A stretch of 64,000 bases of DNA from Nitrosomonas ureae (GTDB lineage Bacteria > Pseudomonadota > Gammaproteobacteria > Burkholderiales > Nitrosomonadaceae), in the NCBI RefSeq assembly GCF_900108305.1, contig NZ_FNUX01000001.1:223781-287780 (forward strand). The letters are read 5' to 3'. Below the pieces are notes generated by a model that saw only the letters and a list, made by a program, of their open reading frames with translations, ran no database searches and was not told where the DNA came from. Both the position numbers and the translations under genes were made by a program. Of the stretch, positions 37,982 to 47,235 are shown piece by piece (positions within the stretch are counted from its first letter, which is position 1; every line of letters starts with the position of its first letter).

Positions 37982-40571
37982 ATGAAAATACTGCGTATTC
38001 GTACATTGCGTGGGCCTAATTTATGGAGTCAGCACACTTCTATTGAAGCTATTATTCGTTGTGTCGGTTCTGAAAATAATATAGAAAACATCCAAGGTTT
38101 TAAGGCACGATTACATAACTGCTTTCCTGAAATTTCTTTGCTACAGCTTTCCGATCAGCATGAAACCATCACAATAGCGCATGTGCTCGAATCTGCCACA
38201 CGCGATTTGCAACTGCAAGCGGGTTGTCCAGTAAATTTCAGTCGCACGGCTCAAACATCCGAGGTTGATACATTTCATGTCATAGTCGGTTACAGCGAAG
38301 AAAAAGCAGGGCAACTTGCATTTGAGTTGGCGCAGACCTTATGTATATCAACTATCAATGATACCGGCTTTGATTTAGCCAATGCTTTGCACCGATTACG
38401 CAAACTCTATGAAGCTATTCGTCTGGGCCCCAGCACGGGCGCAATTGTTCAGGCTGCTGTTGCGCGTGGAATTCCTTTCCGCCGGTTAACTGAAGGCAGT
38501 TTGGTGCAATTTGGCTGGGGTAGTAAGCAACGCCGCATTCAGGCTTCCGAGAGCGACAGGACTAGCGCAGTTGCCGAATCAATAGTGCAGGATAAGGAAT
38601 TAACCAAAACTTTGTTGCATGCCGCCGGAATACCTGTCCCTCTGGGCCGGAACGTAAGTAACGCGGAGGATGCCTGGGCAGCCGCTCACGAAGTAGGTAT
38701 GCCGGTAGTCATAAAACCACGGGATAGCAATCAAGGAAAAGGCGTAACCGTTAACCGGATTAACGAAAACGATGTGAAAGCGGCTTACATGATTGCAGCT
38801 GAAATTAGCGATAATGTGATCGTGGAGCGCTACATTCCCGGATATGATTATCGTAGGCAACAGATTAATCGCAGCAGCACGACGCGATCCGCCGCAGGTG
38901 ATTGGAGACGGCATTCGTAACATTCAAGAATTGGTAGAACCAATTAATCGTGATCCAATGCGGGGGGAGGGACATATCGCTTCATTGACCAAGATTCAAC
39001 TGGATGAAATTTCTCTCGCTCATCTTGCCACACAGGGATTGACAGCAAAGTCAGTTCCGCTTAAAGGAATGCGTGTTGTATTGCGAAATAATGCCAATTT
39101 ATCCACAGGTGGTACGGCTACTGATGTAACTGATGATGTTCATCCCGATTTAGCAGCACATGCGATTGCTGCAGCGCAGGTAGTAGGCCTGGATATTTGC
39201 GGCGTTGATGTAATTTGTAACACCGTGATGAAATCTTTGGAAGATCAAGGGGGCGGCATAATAGAAATTAATGCATCGCCGGGCTTACGCATGCATATAC
39301 AACCTTCTTTCGGTAAAGGTCGCGCTGTAGGCAAAGCTATCATTGATTACATGTTTGCGCTAGAAGAAGACGCGCGCGTTCCGGTTATCGCTGTGACGGG
39401 CAACAATGGCAAAACCACCACTACCCAGCTGATAGCCAGTATTCTGGAACAAAACAACAAACGGACAGGCGTCGCTTGTACAAATGGCGTTTTTATTGCC
39501 GGACAATGTATCGATACTGGAGATTGCAGTGGTCCTAAAAGTGCCAGAAATATTCTTTCTCATCCAGATGTTGATGCTGCAGTACTAGAAACTGCACGAG
39601 GTGGATTATTGCGCGAAGGCTTGGGATTCGATCACTGTGATGTAGCTGTTGTAACGAATATTGGCATGGGCGATCATCTCGGCATGGCTTACGTCAATAC
39701 TGTGGAAGAGCTGTCTTTAGTCAAACGGGTTGTTGTCCAGAATGTGAAATCCGAGACTGGTTTTGCTGTGCTTAATGCGGCGGATCCGCTCGTCGCCAGC
39801 ATGGCTGAATATTGTCCTGGCTCCGTCATTTTCTTTGCGCACGATAGCCATCATCCGGTATTGACGATGCATCGCGCTCAACATAAGCGTGTGGTCTATG
39901 CCGAAAATGGCTACATTGTCGCTGTGAATGATTGCAGTGAATATCGTATTCCGTTGAGCGAAATTCCATTAACAAAAAATGGCACAATCCGGTTTCAAAT
40001 CGAAAATGTAATGGCAGCTGTTGGCGCTGGTTGGGCACTAGGAATAGGATGGTCAGATATTTGTGCCGGTGTAACTAATTTTGTAAATAATACACAAACT
40101 ACACCGGGTCGCTTTAATCTTTTTAATTACCGCAATGCAACCTTAATTGCGGACTACGGGCATAACCCAGACGCCATACAGGCGTTGGTAAGCGCAATCG
40201 AAAACATTCCATCCAGGAAACGATCGGTGGTTATTAGTGCAGCCGGAGATCGACGTGACGAAGACATTCGCCAGCAGACACGGATTCTCGGTGACGCATT
40301 CGATGAAGTCGTTTTATATCAGGACAAATGCCAGAGAGGACGGGCAGATGGTGAAGTTTTATCTTTATTACGGGAAGGCTTGGAAAACGCGAAACGTACA
40401 CAAAAAATAAGAGAAATCATCGGCGAAGCTATTGCAATTGATACAGCACTATCCAATTTACAGGATGGCGATTTATGCCTTATTCTTGTAGATCAAGTTG
40501 AGCAATTACTGGGGCAAATTAATAATCGCATTGCATCAGTAAAGCACTCTCCTAAGCTGTACACTGTGTAG
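37982..40571 (+). pseudogene. cphA: Cyanophycin synthetase (full-length type), broken by one frameshift
   Basis: Cyanophycin synthetase polymerises Asp and Arg into a nitrogen reserve. The first frame runs from ATG 37982 to YIPGYDYR. The second resumes at IVGNRLIAAARRDPPQVIGDG and runs through the ATP-grasp and Mur-ligase domains: P-loop VTGNNGKTTTTQLI, TARGGLLREGLGFD, and the C-terminal TPGRFNLFNYRNATLIADYGHNPD. The break is at 38849-38855. Codons for about four residues (R-L-L-I type) are missing, fitting an 11-bp deletion between TATCGT repeats, which is +1 in frame. The rest looks complete. A Shine-Dalgarno-like GGGAAAT precedes the start. Together with the upstream copy it would have formed a cphA2-cphA1-like pair. 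Confidence 0.85.
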
Positions 40572-40634
40572 GCGGAATAGGCTCTGACTGAGATATGCTG
40601 ATTTTCATGGAGTCCGAAGTTTCATAAAATGGAA

Positions 40635-41745
40635 TGTCAATCGGCATTGAAAACTTCCCAGGTATTGGCGTCGAAAAGTTTCCACCCGGTATAGTTGGTT
40701 AATCGGTTTTTATACACTTTTTACGATGCTTGAATCGGTAAGATTCATTCCCTGTTTCCACAATACGCGTACCAGACAGGTTCTGAAAACTTTCAACAGG
40801 TGTTCAATGTAATCGGCGAAAGGTGGTTATTTGCCGTAACAATGGTTGTTCTTGTTGAAAGCATTCAGTAATTGTTCGTGATGGGAAGTCAGGGTGTTGT
40901 CGTGCCGATAACTCATGACACCGCTTTTCTAACCAACGATTCAGATCATCCAGAGTCTCGAATTTTACACGTGGCGTAAACAGCCATTCTCTGACATTCC
41001 CAGCTTGATTCTCAACTTTCCCTTTCTCCCATCCAGCTACCGGTTCAAACAAATAGTGGTTGGCCAATGCCATAAACCGCCGGTTAACTGTCACCCCTTG
41101 CCCACAAAAACAGTATCCACAATCGTTTTAGGATTGTCATAAATCATCTGCAAGGTCACGCCGCCATAAAACGCAAATGCTTTATCATGCGCATCCATCA
41201 CCATTTCTTGTGCTTCTCTGAGATAGGCGACTACAAACATTTTACGGCTGCATGCAAGGCGAAAGTGCGCCGCTTTGATGGCTTGCTTTAATGAAGGTGT
41301 ATTCTTGTAACTGGCCTTCCATTGTTTAACAAATCGCCGAATACTGTCATAAGCACCTGTATAGCCCTCATCAACCAAACCTTCAAATAATCGCATGGCT
41401 GCACGGCGTCGCTTTTGGGCAGCAATGCTTCCGCTTCAAGCCATTTCATTAATAACACCTTGAATTCACTCAGTTTGGGCGCAATTTGAATTTGACACTG
41501 ATATACCGGCTCAGCTTCTGTCTGTAAATGTTTCCTGACCGCGGGGCGTAATACCCTCAATGAACGAGCTATCGAACTGATACTTTCCTTGCTAACAAAA
41601 TGACGCCCTCTTATTTCGGCAATTATATCCATTGTTATCACTCCAGATTTCTCCGACTAAGTGCCGGATATTTAACAATCCTGGGTGGAAACTTTTCAAC
41701 ACCGACTTACCCAAAATCCTGGAAAGTTTTGCACGCCGATCGACA
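40635..41745. mobile_element. Internally deleted IS21-family element
   Basis: The ends are related inverted repeats starting with TG. The left end is TGTCAATCGGCATTGAAAAC at 40635. The right end, read inward from 41745, is TGTCGATCGGCGTGCAAAAC. A second inner repeat pair (GAAAAGTTTCCACCC, at about 40673 and 41684) repeats the terminal motif, as IS21 ends do. At about 1.1 kb it is half the usual size: no istB is present and istA is broken. No target-site duplication is visible at the edges. Confidence 0.78.
40804..41641 (-). pseudogene. istA transposase remnant (IS21 family)
   Basis: Three overlapping frames on the minus strand together match IstA. An N-terminal helix-turn-helix part (ESISSIARSLRVLRPAVRKHL) comes first. 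A middle part has FRLACSRKMFVVAYLREAQE and DNPKTIVDTVF. A C-terminal part has VAGWEKGKVENQAGNVREWL. The segment that usually carries the first catalytic Asp (FDWS-type) is missing between the N-terminal and middle parts, so it cannot be active even if the shifts were corrected. Confidence 0.8.
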
Positions 41746-41914
41746 CACCGGGAATGTGGTTAACCTTAGAAATCCAGCCCCGACCAGCCGTAATATTCAT
41801 AAATTTGCTGTACTTCTTTTTCAGCTCTCTTTATGATTGAGCTGGCGATTTCCCCTGTACGTCTTGTGCCTGAAAGGCAAAAATGCTTTTATTTAGGGGA
41901 TCGGTAATCATTTC

Positions 41915-44131
41915 ATGGTTTCAAGACACAGAAAACTCCTCTTGTCCGTCGCGGATTACGCCGATACTGAAGCCTGGCTGAATGAGCTGGCTGGGCAGTT
42001 TGCGCCTGCCGAAATGATGCTGTTGCGCCAGGCATGCGCGATGGCCGCGCCGCTCTACAGTGAGCAGCGCACGCTGACCGGCATGCCATTGCTGCAGCAT
42101 GCCATGGGTGCGGCATCTATCCTCATCGGCATGCGCATGGATGCCGAGACCGTCGCGGCCACCCTGCTGCACGCGGTAGCTGAGTATCTGGGCGATTGGC
42201 ATGCACTGGTGGAGAGCCAATTCGGCGCCAACGTCGCCCGCTTGGTGGAAGGCATTGCGCGCATGGAGCAAATCCACCAGTTCAGCGAAATTGAGCAGTT
42301 GCACGCACCAGACAGAACGGGCGACCAAGTGGAGCAGATCGAGAGTCTGCGCCAGATGTTGTTAGCCATGGTGCAAGATATCCGCGTGGTGCTGATCAAG
42401 TTGGCCGAGCGCACGCAGACCCTGCGTCATCTCTCTGGCGCCAGCCACGAGCAGCAGCAGCGAATCGCTCGCGAGACGCGGGGTATCTTCGCGCCGCTCG
42501 CCAACCGGTTGGGCGTATGGCAGATCAAATGGGAGCTGGAAGACCTCGCGCTGCGCTACCTGGAGCCGCAGCTGTACAAGGAAATCGCCCGTCTGCTGGA
42601 CGAGCGACGCGTGGATCGTGAGCAGTACATCGAGGATGTGCTCGCCCAGTTCAGGCAGGAACTGCTGCAGGCTGATATCAAGGGAGAAGTCAGTGGACGG
42701 CCCAAGCACATCTACAGCATTATCAACAAGATGCGTCGGAAGCATCTGGAATTCAGCGAACTCTACGATGTACGTGCAGTGCGTATCCTGGTGGACGATG
42801 TCAAGGACTGTTACGCTGCGCTGGGGCTGGTGCATCACCTGTGGCAACCGATTCCCGGCGAGTTTGATGACTACATTGCTCGTCCCAAGAGTAATGGTTA
42901 CCGCTCGCTGCACACCGCCGTGATCGGCCCGCGTGGTCTGGCGCTTGAGGTGCAGATCCGCACCCACGACATGCACCACAGCTCTGAGTTGGGCGTAGCC
43001 GCGCACTGGCGCTATAAAGAAGGTGGCAAGTCGAATAGTGAATTCGATGAGAAAATCGCCTGGTTACGCCAGATCCTGACGTGGAAGGATGAAGTCAGCG
43101 ACGGCGGCGATTTGCTCGAGCAATTCAAGAGCGAGTTGTTCAAGGACAAAGTTTTTGTGCTCACGCCGCAAGGAAAGGTGATCGACCTGCCTAAGGGCTC
43201 GACGCCTATCGATTTTGCCTACGCCCTGCACACTGACCTCGGCCACCGCACACGCGGCGCCAAGGTAGACGGCAGCATCGTACCGCTCAACACTCGGCTG
43301 CAGAATGGCCAACGCGTGGAAATCCTCACCTCTAAGATGGGTGCGCCAAGCCGCGACTGGCTTAACCCTATGCTCGGCTATCTGCAGAGCCCGCGCGCAC
43401 GAGCCAAGGTGCGCCACTGGTTCAAGTATCAGAATTTCGAGGAGAATGTGGCAGTCGGACGCGCCAAACTGGACCGCGAACTCCATAGGGCCGGGGCTGG
43501 TAGCGTGAATCAGGAGAAACTTGCACAAAAGCTGCGCTACAACCATCTTGAAGACCTGCTCGCCGCCGTCGGCCGTGGCGATGTCAGTGAGCACCAACTT
43601 GCTCTCGCCATTCAAGAAGCTATGCCGCCCAAGCTCGTAGAAGCACTCCCAGCCTTCACCAACAGGCGCACGCACACGCCCAAAGCGCCGTTAGGTATCG
43701 TGGTGGAGGGTATCGGCAATCTGTACACCAACCTGGCCAAGTGCTGCAAGCCGGTACCGCCGGAGGTCATCGTCGGTTACATCACGCGCGAGCGCGGGGT
43801 AACCATCCACCGCCAGGCCTGCGCCTTCATTACTGGCCTGCCGGAAGAGCGGCGTGGTCGCCTACTGTACGTGCACTGGGGTGCTGGCGCAAATTTCGTC
43901 GCCAGCGTCGATATCGAAGTGGAAGCCCATAACCGCCAGGGCTTGCTGCGTGACATCAGCGACCTGTTCGTACGTGAGAAGATCAACGTTACCAAGCGCA
44001 ATACCCTAAGCCGCGGCAATCTGGCAAAGATGCAGTTTTCGCTTGAGATTGTCGATTTGGATCAGCTGCAGCGCCTGCTAATACTGATCCGGCAGGTGCC
44101 TGAGGTTATTTCAGCGCAGCGGCGGGAGTGA
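41915..44131 (+). CDS. relA: GTP pyrophosphokinase (RelA-type, ppGpp synthetase)
   Basis: This is the long RelA/SpoT homologue that makes (p)ppGpp in the stringent response. The 738-residue protein has an N-terminal HD-type domain whose hydrolase motif is degenerate (LLHAVAEYLGD, no HD pair), so it is of the synthetase-only RelA kind. The synthetase domain contains YDVRAVRILVDDVKDCY and YIARPKSNGYRSLHTAV. TGS (KVFVLTPQGKVIDLPKGSTP) and a C-terminal ACT domain follow. The gene is clearly GC-richer (about 58-63% in sampled lines) than the roughly 45-48% of its neighbours, and it lies beside an IS remnant. AGGGGA lies about 15 nt before ATG. Confidence 0.95.
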   Translation: MVSRHRKLLLSVADYADTEAWLNELAGQFAPAEMMLLRQACAMAAPLYSEQRTLTGMPLLQHAMGAASILIGMRMDAETVAATLLHAVAEYLGDWHALVESQFGANVARLVEGIARMEQIHQFSEIEQLHAPDRTGDQVEQIESLRQMLLAMVQDIRVVLIKLAERTQTLRHLSGASHEQQQRIARETRGIFAPLANRLGVWQIKWELEDLALRYLEPQLYKEIARLLDERRVDREQYIEDVLAQFRQELLQADIKGEVSGRPKHIYSIINKMRRKHLEFSELYDVRAVRILVDDVKDCYAALGLVHHLWQPIPGEFDDYIARPKSNGYRSLHTAVIGPRGLALEVQIRTHDMHHSSELGVAAHWRYKEGGKSNSEFDEKIAWLRQILTWKDEVSDGGDLLEQFKSELFKDKVFVLTPQGKVIDLPKGSTPIDFAYALHTDLGHRTRGAKVDGSIVPLNTRLQNGQRVEILTSKMGAPSRDWLNPMLGYLQSPRARAKVRHWFKYQNFEENVAVGRAKLDRELHRAGAGSVNQEKLAQKLRYNHLEDLLAAVGRGDVSEHQLALAIQEAMPPKLVEALPAFTNRRTHTPKAPLGIVVEGIGNLYTNLAKCCKPVPPEVIVGYITRERGVTIHRQACAFITGLPEERRGRLLYVHWGAGANFVASVDIEVEAHNRQGLLRDISDLFVREKINVTKRNTLSRGNLAKMQFSLEIVDLDQLQRLLILIRQVPEVISAQRRE

Positions 44132-44623
44132 TTCTCACTTGTTCGCACGCACTGTGTAGCCTGCCTGACGCAACAGGAATAAAAGCTCATCAGTGCTGCA
44201 TGCGAGGCATCACCCACAACTGACCATACATGGACGCTCACGTTATGCCAAGCTTTCAGTCGATGATTTTAAGAAGGTAATGGAGGTGAGCTGGGCAAAT
44301 GATCTGACTGACTGGATCTAGAGTATTAAGTGTGAGCCGCTATTGCCTGTTTTGTTCAGCAAGAAATTATCCCTTGCAAAAATAACCCAACAATAGAATA
44401 ATAAAAAAGCGCTGATTTGTTTCGATTGCGGGCGCATTATAAATACTGCTAAACCGAGAGTCGATAACCCGTTCTCTTACGCTGCTGAGAAACGGGTTTT
44501 GCTTTTTATGTCGCCGATTTACCGATACTTGCGGGCGACTCATAAATACCGCTAAACATCGCCATAATCCTCCTCTCCCAGGGAACCGGCGATCACCGGG
44601 ATCAATGGGGAAGGAGAATTCAC
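44132..44623. other. Intergenic stretch with terminator and a 27-bp repeat pair
   Basis: No gene could be supported in about 490 bp. An ORF-like tail (IHGRSRYAKLSVDDFKKVM, ending at 44321) may be a fragment of something older. An intrinsic terminator and two related 27-bp repeats (44428-44454 and 44531-44557) lie in it. AAGGAG at 44611-44616 belongs to the small ORF that follows. Confidence 0.45.
44466..44507 (+). terminator. Intrinsic terminator
   Basis: The AACCCGTTCTC arm pairs with GAGAAACGGGTT (one bulge) and is followed by TTGCTTTTT. It lies between the two copies of a 27-bp repeat and upstream of the small ORF. Confidence 0.75.
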
Positions 44624-44716
44624 ATGAAACAAATCAATATCACCGATTTGTATTGGGTACAGCCGCTCAGCACGCAAAAATTGGCTTTTAGAAATCAGAT
44701 CAGAGGCGCCCAATGA
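44624..44716 (+). CDS. Small 30-residue ORF coupled to the Tat-signal gene
   Basis: ATG 44624 has a perfect AAGGAG at 44611-44616 and the frame ends in an ATGA overlap with the next gene's start at 44713. That arrangement is strong evidence for translation and coupling. The predicted peptide begins MKQINITDLYWVQPLSTQK and ends RNQIRGAQ; it is hydrophilic with one Tyr and one Trp. No family is recognised. It might be a leader or coupling peptide, or a small partner of the Tat-exported protein; which of these cannot be told from the sequence. Confidence 0.6.
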   Translation: MKQINITDLYWVQPLSTQKLAFRNQIRGAQ

Positions 44717-45660
44717 ATCGCCGGGAATGCTTAAAAGCGCTTGCAGCACTGGGAGCGAGTCTGTCGTTGCCTGCTTTGGCCATAGAATCCGCAAGTCAAA
44801 ACGATATCAATGCAGCGTGGCTGAAATTGCAATCCTCAAGCGATCATGGATTGGCTGATCATCCTCGCGTCGTGTTGCTCAGAAATGATGTTCTGGATCT
44901 GCCAGTGGATAATGAATACAAAGCGCACCTTCTAAATTCGGTCGAAAAATATCGCGAGCAGATAATAAATCGCCCGGTATATGCCCCCGACGAAGGCTGG
45001 GATGATTTGGAAGTGATTCAGCAGGTTACGCTGGGCGATATGAATGCACGGTGGTTCAGGGAGCAACAAGCAATTCAAGTGCATGAAGAAAAGAAATCCA
45101 GCCATGGGAAATCCAAGTACTTTGAATCTTCTACACATCACGAGCAGTTTGATATTGATAAAGAATATATTTCACTCTGGTTATCTTACCGCCGTCATTC
45201 TGGATGCAGAAGCCCTGAAAATATTAGGGCACATGCAGACTGGCCGATCTATCCTCAAGCCTCGATCAGTGGCATGGCGGCTGGCGCTGTTGCCTGGCAG
45301 TCGAAATTGGAAATCGATAGCAATACCACAAAAGAAGAATTGACCTCAGAGGTGGTCGCGAAAGTAATGGACAGAGAATACATTATCCGAGGTGGGTGGG
45401 TTGCCTGGTCAGAGTCTGAGCAAATCCGCATTTTAAAAACATCACATCCTTGTTTCTCAATGCGGAAATATCCACATATTGAGACATACAATTGTATTCT
45501 GTATTACCCCGAGGCTATGACAAAAGAAGAGCTTATTAATAACGCTGTAGGGATTACGAATACATGGTGCCCTACGGCACATGTCGTTCTGTCGGAGAAC
45601 GAGGTCATCTATCCACTGGAATATATGCTTCAGCAAGCTCTATTATCCAGGAATAAATGA
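44713..45660 (+). CDS. Tat-signal protein of unknown function
   Basis: The 315-residue product has a twin-arginine signal (NRRECLKALAALGASLSLPALA) and is therefore predicted to be exported folded. No domain is recognised. Residues about 150-175 (EYISLWLSYRRHSGCRSPEN) read oddly. In the +1 frame the same bases give SGYLTAVILDAEALKILG, which looks more protein-like, after which the main frame (AHADWPIYPQASISGMAAGA) again looks natural. Two compensating frameshifts are therefore possible. A short piece near its 3' half (WSESEQIRILKT) is repeated as a decayed copy at 46569-46612. It is coupled to a 30-residue ORF upstream. Confidence 0.6.
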   Translation: MNRRECLKALAALGASLSLPALAIESASQNDINAAWLKLQSSSDHGLADHPRVVLLRNDVLDLPVDNEYKAHLLNSVEKYREQIINRPVYAPDEGWDDLEVIQQVTLGDMNARWFREQQAIQVHEEKKSSHGKSKYFESSTHHEQFDIDKEYISLWLSYRRHSGCRSPENIRAHADWPIYPQASISGMAAGAVAWQSKLEIDSNTTKEELTSEVVAKVMDREYIIRGGWVAWSESEQIRILKTSHPCFSMRKYPHIETYNCILYYPEAMTKEELINNAVGITNTWCPTAHVVLSENEVIYPLEYMLQQALLSRNK

Positions 45661-46097
45661 AAACCTGATTAATTTCGTGAGTACAACACTGATATGGGTG
45701 AAAGATGTCGAGAGAACAACAAGCAATTCAAGCGCAAATAGAGGGGAGCATAGCAAAGGAATGCCAAAGAACACATAACCTAATTGGCGAAATACTTGCA
45801 CCGAACTAGGACCGGTTAACACAATCTAACTGCTTCGACAAAATTTCTTGAGTCTGTGTTATCGCATTAGAAGCCAGATTAGGTAAAGTAATTTCGCTGA
45901 AGACTTATTGCTTGCTATAGATGATCAGAAAAGAAGGAATAAAAGTTTCTGAAAAGAGCGGTAGCGTATTCGGATTTCTCGTGTTTGCAGATTTATATAA
46001 TATTCTGTTTATAAGGATAAAATTTCTGTGTACCAGAACCTGAATAAACAGCGAAGATGCGAGATTTGAAGATATTTCAACCCAAAAGAGGTTAATC
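45661..46097. other. AT-rich intergenic stretch
   Basis: About 437 bp with no supported gene, RNA or repeat. Short open frames here lack ribosome-binding sites or family resemblance. Confidence 0.35.
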
Positions 46098-46559
46098 ATT
46101 TTCCAGAAAATAATATCAGGTGGTCAGTCTGGAGTGGATCGTGCAGCGCTGGATTGGGCAATACAAAACAATATCCCTCATGGCGGCTGGTGCCCTAAAG
46201 AGCGACGGGCGGAAGATGGCGTTATTTCTGATCGTTATGTATTGGAAGAAACCGAAAGTAAAGGCTATAGGCAGCGAACGAAATGGAATGTTCAAGATAG
46301 TGATGCTACGTTGATTATAACGCTGGTACCAGAAATAGCTGGTGGGTCACTTTTTACCTATGAATATGCCAAAAAAATTGCAAAGCCATGTCTTCACGTT
46401 TTTCCCGATAGTCAATGGCGTAAAAAGACTCAAGTATTTTTGGAAGCAAATCCAATTCAGATACTGAATGTGGCAGGACCACGCTGTTCAAATGCAGTGG
46501 GTATTGAGCAATTTGTTTATGAAGTTCTGAATGAGATAGTAATAACAATATCTTTTTGA
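46098..46559 (+). CDS. Putative molybdenum carrier (SLOG-like) protein, start unclear
   Basis: The frame begins IIFQKIISGGQSGVDRAALDWA and continues GGWCPKERRAEDGVISDRY, then TKWNVQDSDATLIIT and FTYEYAKKIAKPCLHVFP. This matches the putative MoCo-carrier family (a Rossmann-like SLOG fold), with the SGGQSGxDRAAL nucleotide-binding start. No ATG, GTG or TTG precedes that motif in frame back to a stop at 46041; a GTG at 46134 lies inside the motif. Either an ATT near 46098 is used (AGAGG lies at 46086-46090) or the start was lost. The length, about 150 residues, is right for the family. Function is unknown. Confidence 0.65.
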   Translation: MFQKIISGGQSGVDRAALDWAIQNNIPHGGWCPKERRAEDGVISDRYVLEETESKGYRQRTKWNVQDSDATLIITLVPEIAGGSLFTYEYAKKIAKPCLHVFPDSQWRKKTQVFLEANPIQILNVAGPRCSNAVGIEQFVYEVLNEIVITISF

Positions 46560-46568
46560 GACTAACAA

Positions 46569-46720
46569 ATAGCTTGGTCAAAGTCTGAGCAAATCCGCAT
46601 TTTAGAAACATTACAGCTTTGGTGGGTGTTCGTCGTAGCGGAAAGCAAGGTTGCGGTGCCAAGGGAAAAACCCCAGTACTGGTGACAATTGAGAACCGGA
46701 GCAAGTGTGCTGGGTTTATC
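46569..46720 (+). pseudogene. Gene fragment plus IS1595-like transposase remnant
   Basis: Bases 46569-46612 nearly repeat part of the Tat-signal gene (WSKSEQIRILETL versus WSESEQIRILKTS). From about 46622 a different frame reads GVRRSGKQGCGAKGKTPVLV followed by TIENRSKCAGFIC. This resembles the catalytic region of IS1595-family transposases. No complete ORF, ends or target repeat can be assigned. Confidence 0.5.
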
Positions 46721-46763
46721 TGTAGTAGTTCAGATCTGATCTGGTTTTCCAGGGACCTCGCCG

Positions 46764-46916
46764 GTGAATGACTTCAGCCTTATACAAGCCATTGATGCTC
46801 TCCGCCAAGGTCAGATGGTGAGGCGTTATGCTCACCTTGCACCTGAGCAATTTGCCCAGCATGCCCGGGTCTTGGATGGCGTGCTAAATGTCACAAATTT
46901 GGCACAATCGAAGTAA
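46764..46916 (+). pseudogene. Tyrosine recombinase C-terminal remnant
   Basis: The frame reads MVRRYAHLAPEQFAQHARVL and ends VTNLAQSK. It carries the catalytic Tyr of a phage-type integrase (compare MVKRYAHLSEGH in the complete integrase at 53152-54225). The N-terminal catalytic part is absent. It ends 36 bp before the left attachment-like repeat, so it is probably the leftover of an earlier insertion at the same site. Confidence 0.7.
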
Positions 46917-46951
46917 AAATGGTTCGGTTATGTTTCTAAGTTATTGATAAT

Positions 46952-46996
46952 TGGTGCTGTTGAGAGGAGTCGAACCTCCGACCTACTGATTACGAA
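46952..46996 (-). repeat. Left attachment-like repeat (tRNA-Thr(CGT) 3' end)
   Basis: On the minus strand this reads as the anticodon-loop-to-CCA part of tRNA-Thr: TTCGTAA loop, T arm with GGTTCGA, then CACCA. The 5' half of the tRNA does not follow at 46997, so this is an att copy, not a gene. It differs from the right copy at one base. Confidence 0.8.
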
Positions 46997-47235
46997 TCCA
47001 TTCTAATCAATAAATTACAACACATAACAACAAACTAAAGCAATTCTATCAAATAGTTAATTCATGACTCTTGTTGCTGCTTGTCATGCTTTTTGCTGGT
47101 TTATTATCTGTGAGTGCCCCACTATTGCCCCATATCAATGCCTTCGGCAAATACAACAGTACGAAAAATTTGAATAATCAATTTCCTGATTATGTTATTA
47201 CCTTAATGCTCATAACTTTGCATATCTTCAGATTA

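Noticed and set aside
40635..41745. Target-site duplication around the IS21-type remnant
   Set aside because: Bases just outside (GGAA and CACC) do not match, so no duplication can be claimed.
46952..46996. A complete tRNA-Thr gene here
   Set aside because: Only the 3' half is present; the D arm and 5' acceptor strand do not follow in the expected place on the minus strand.
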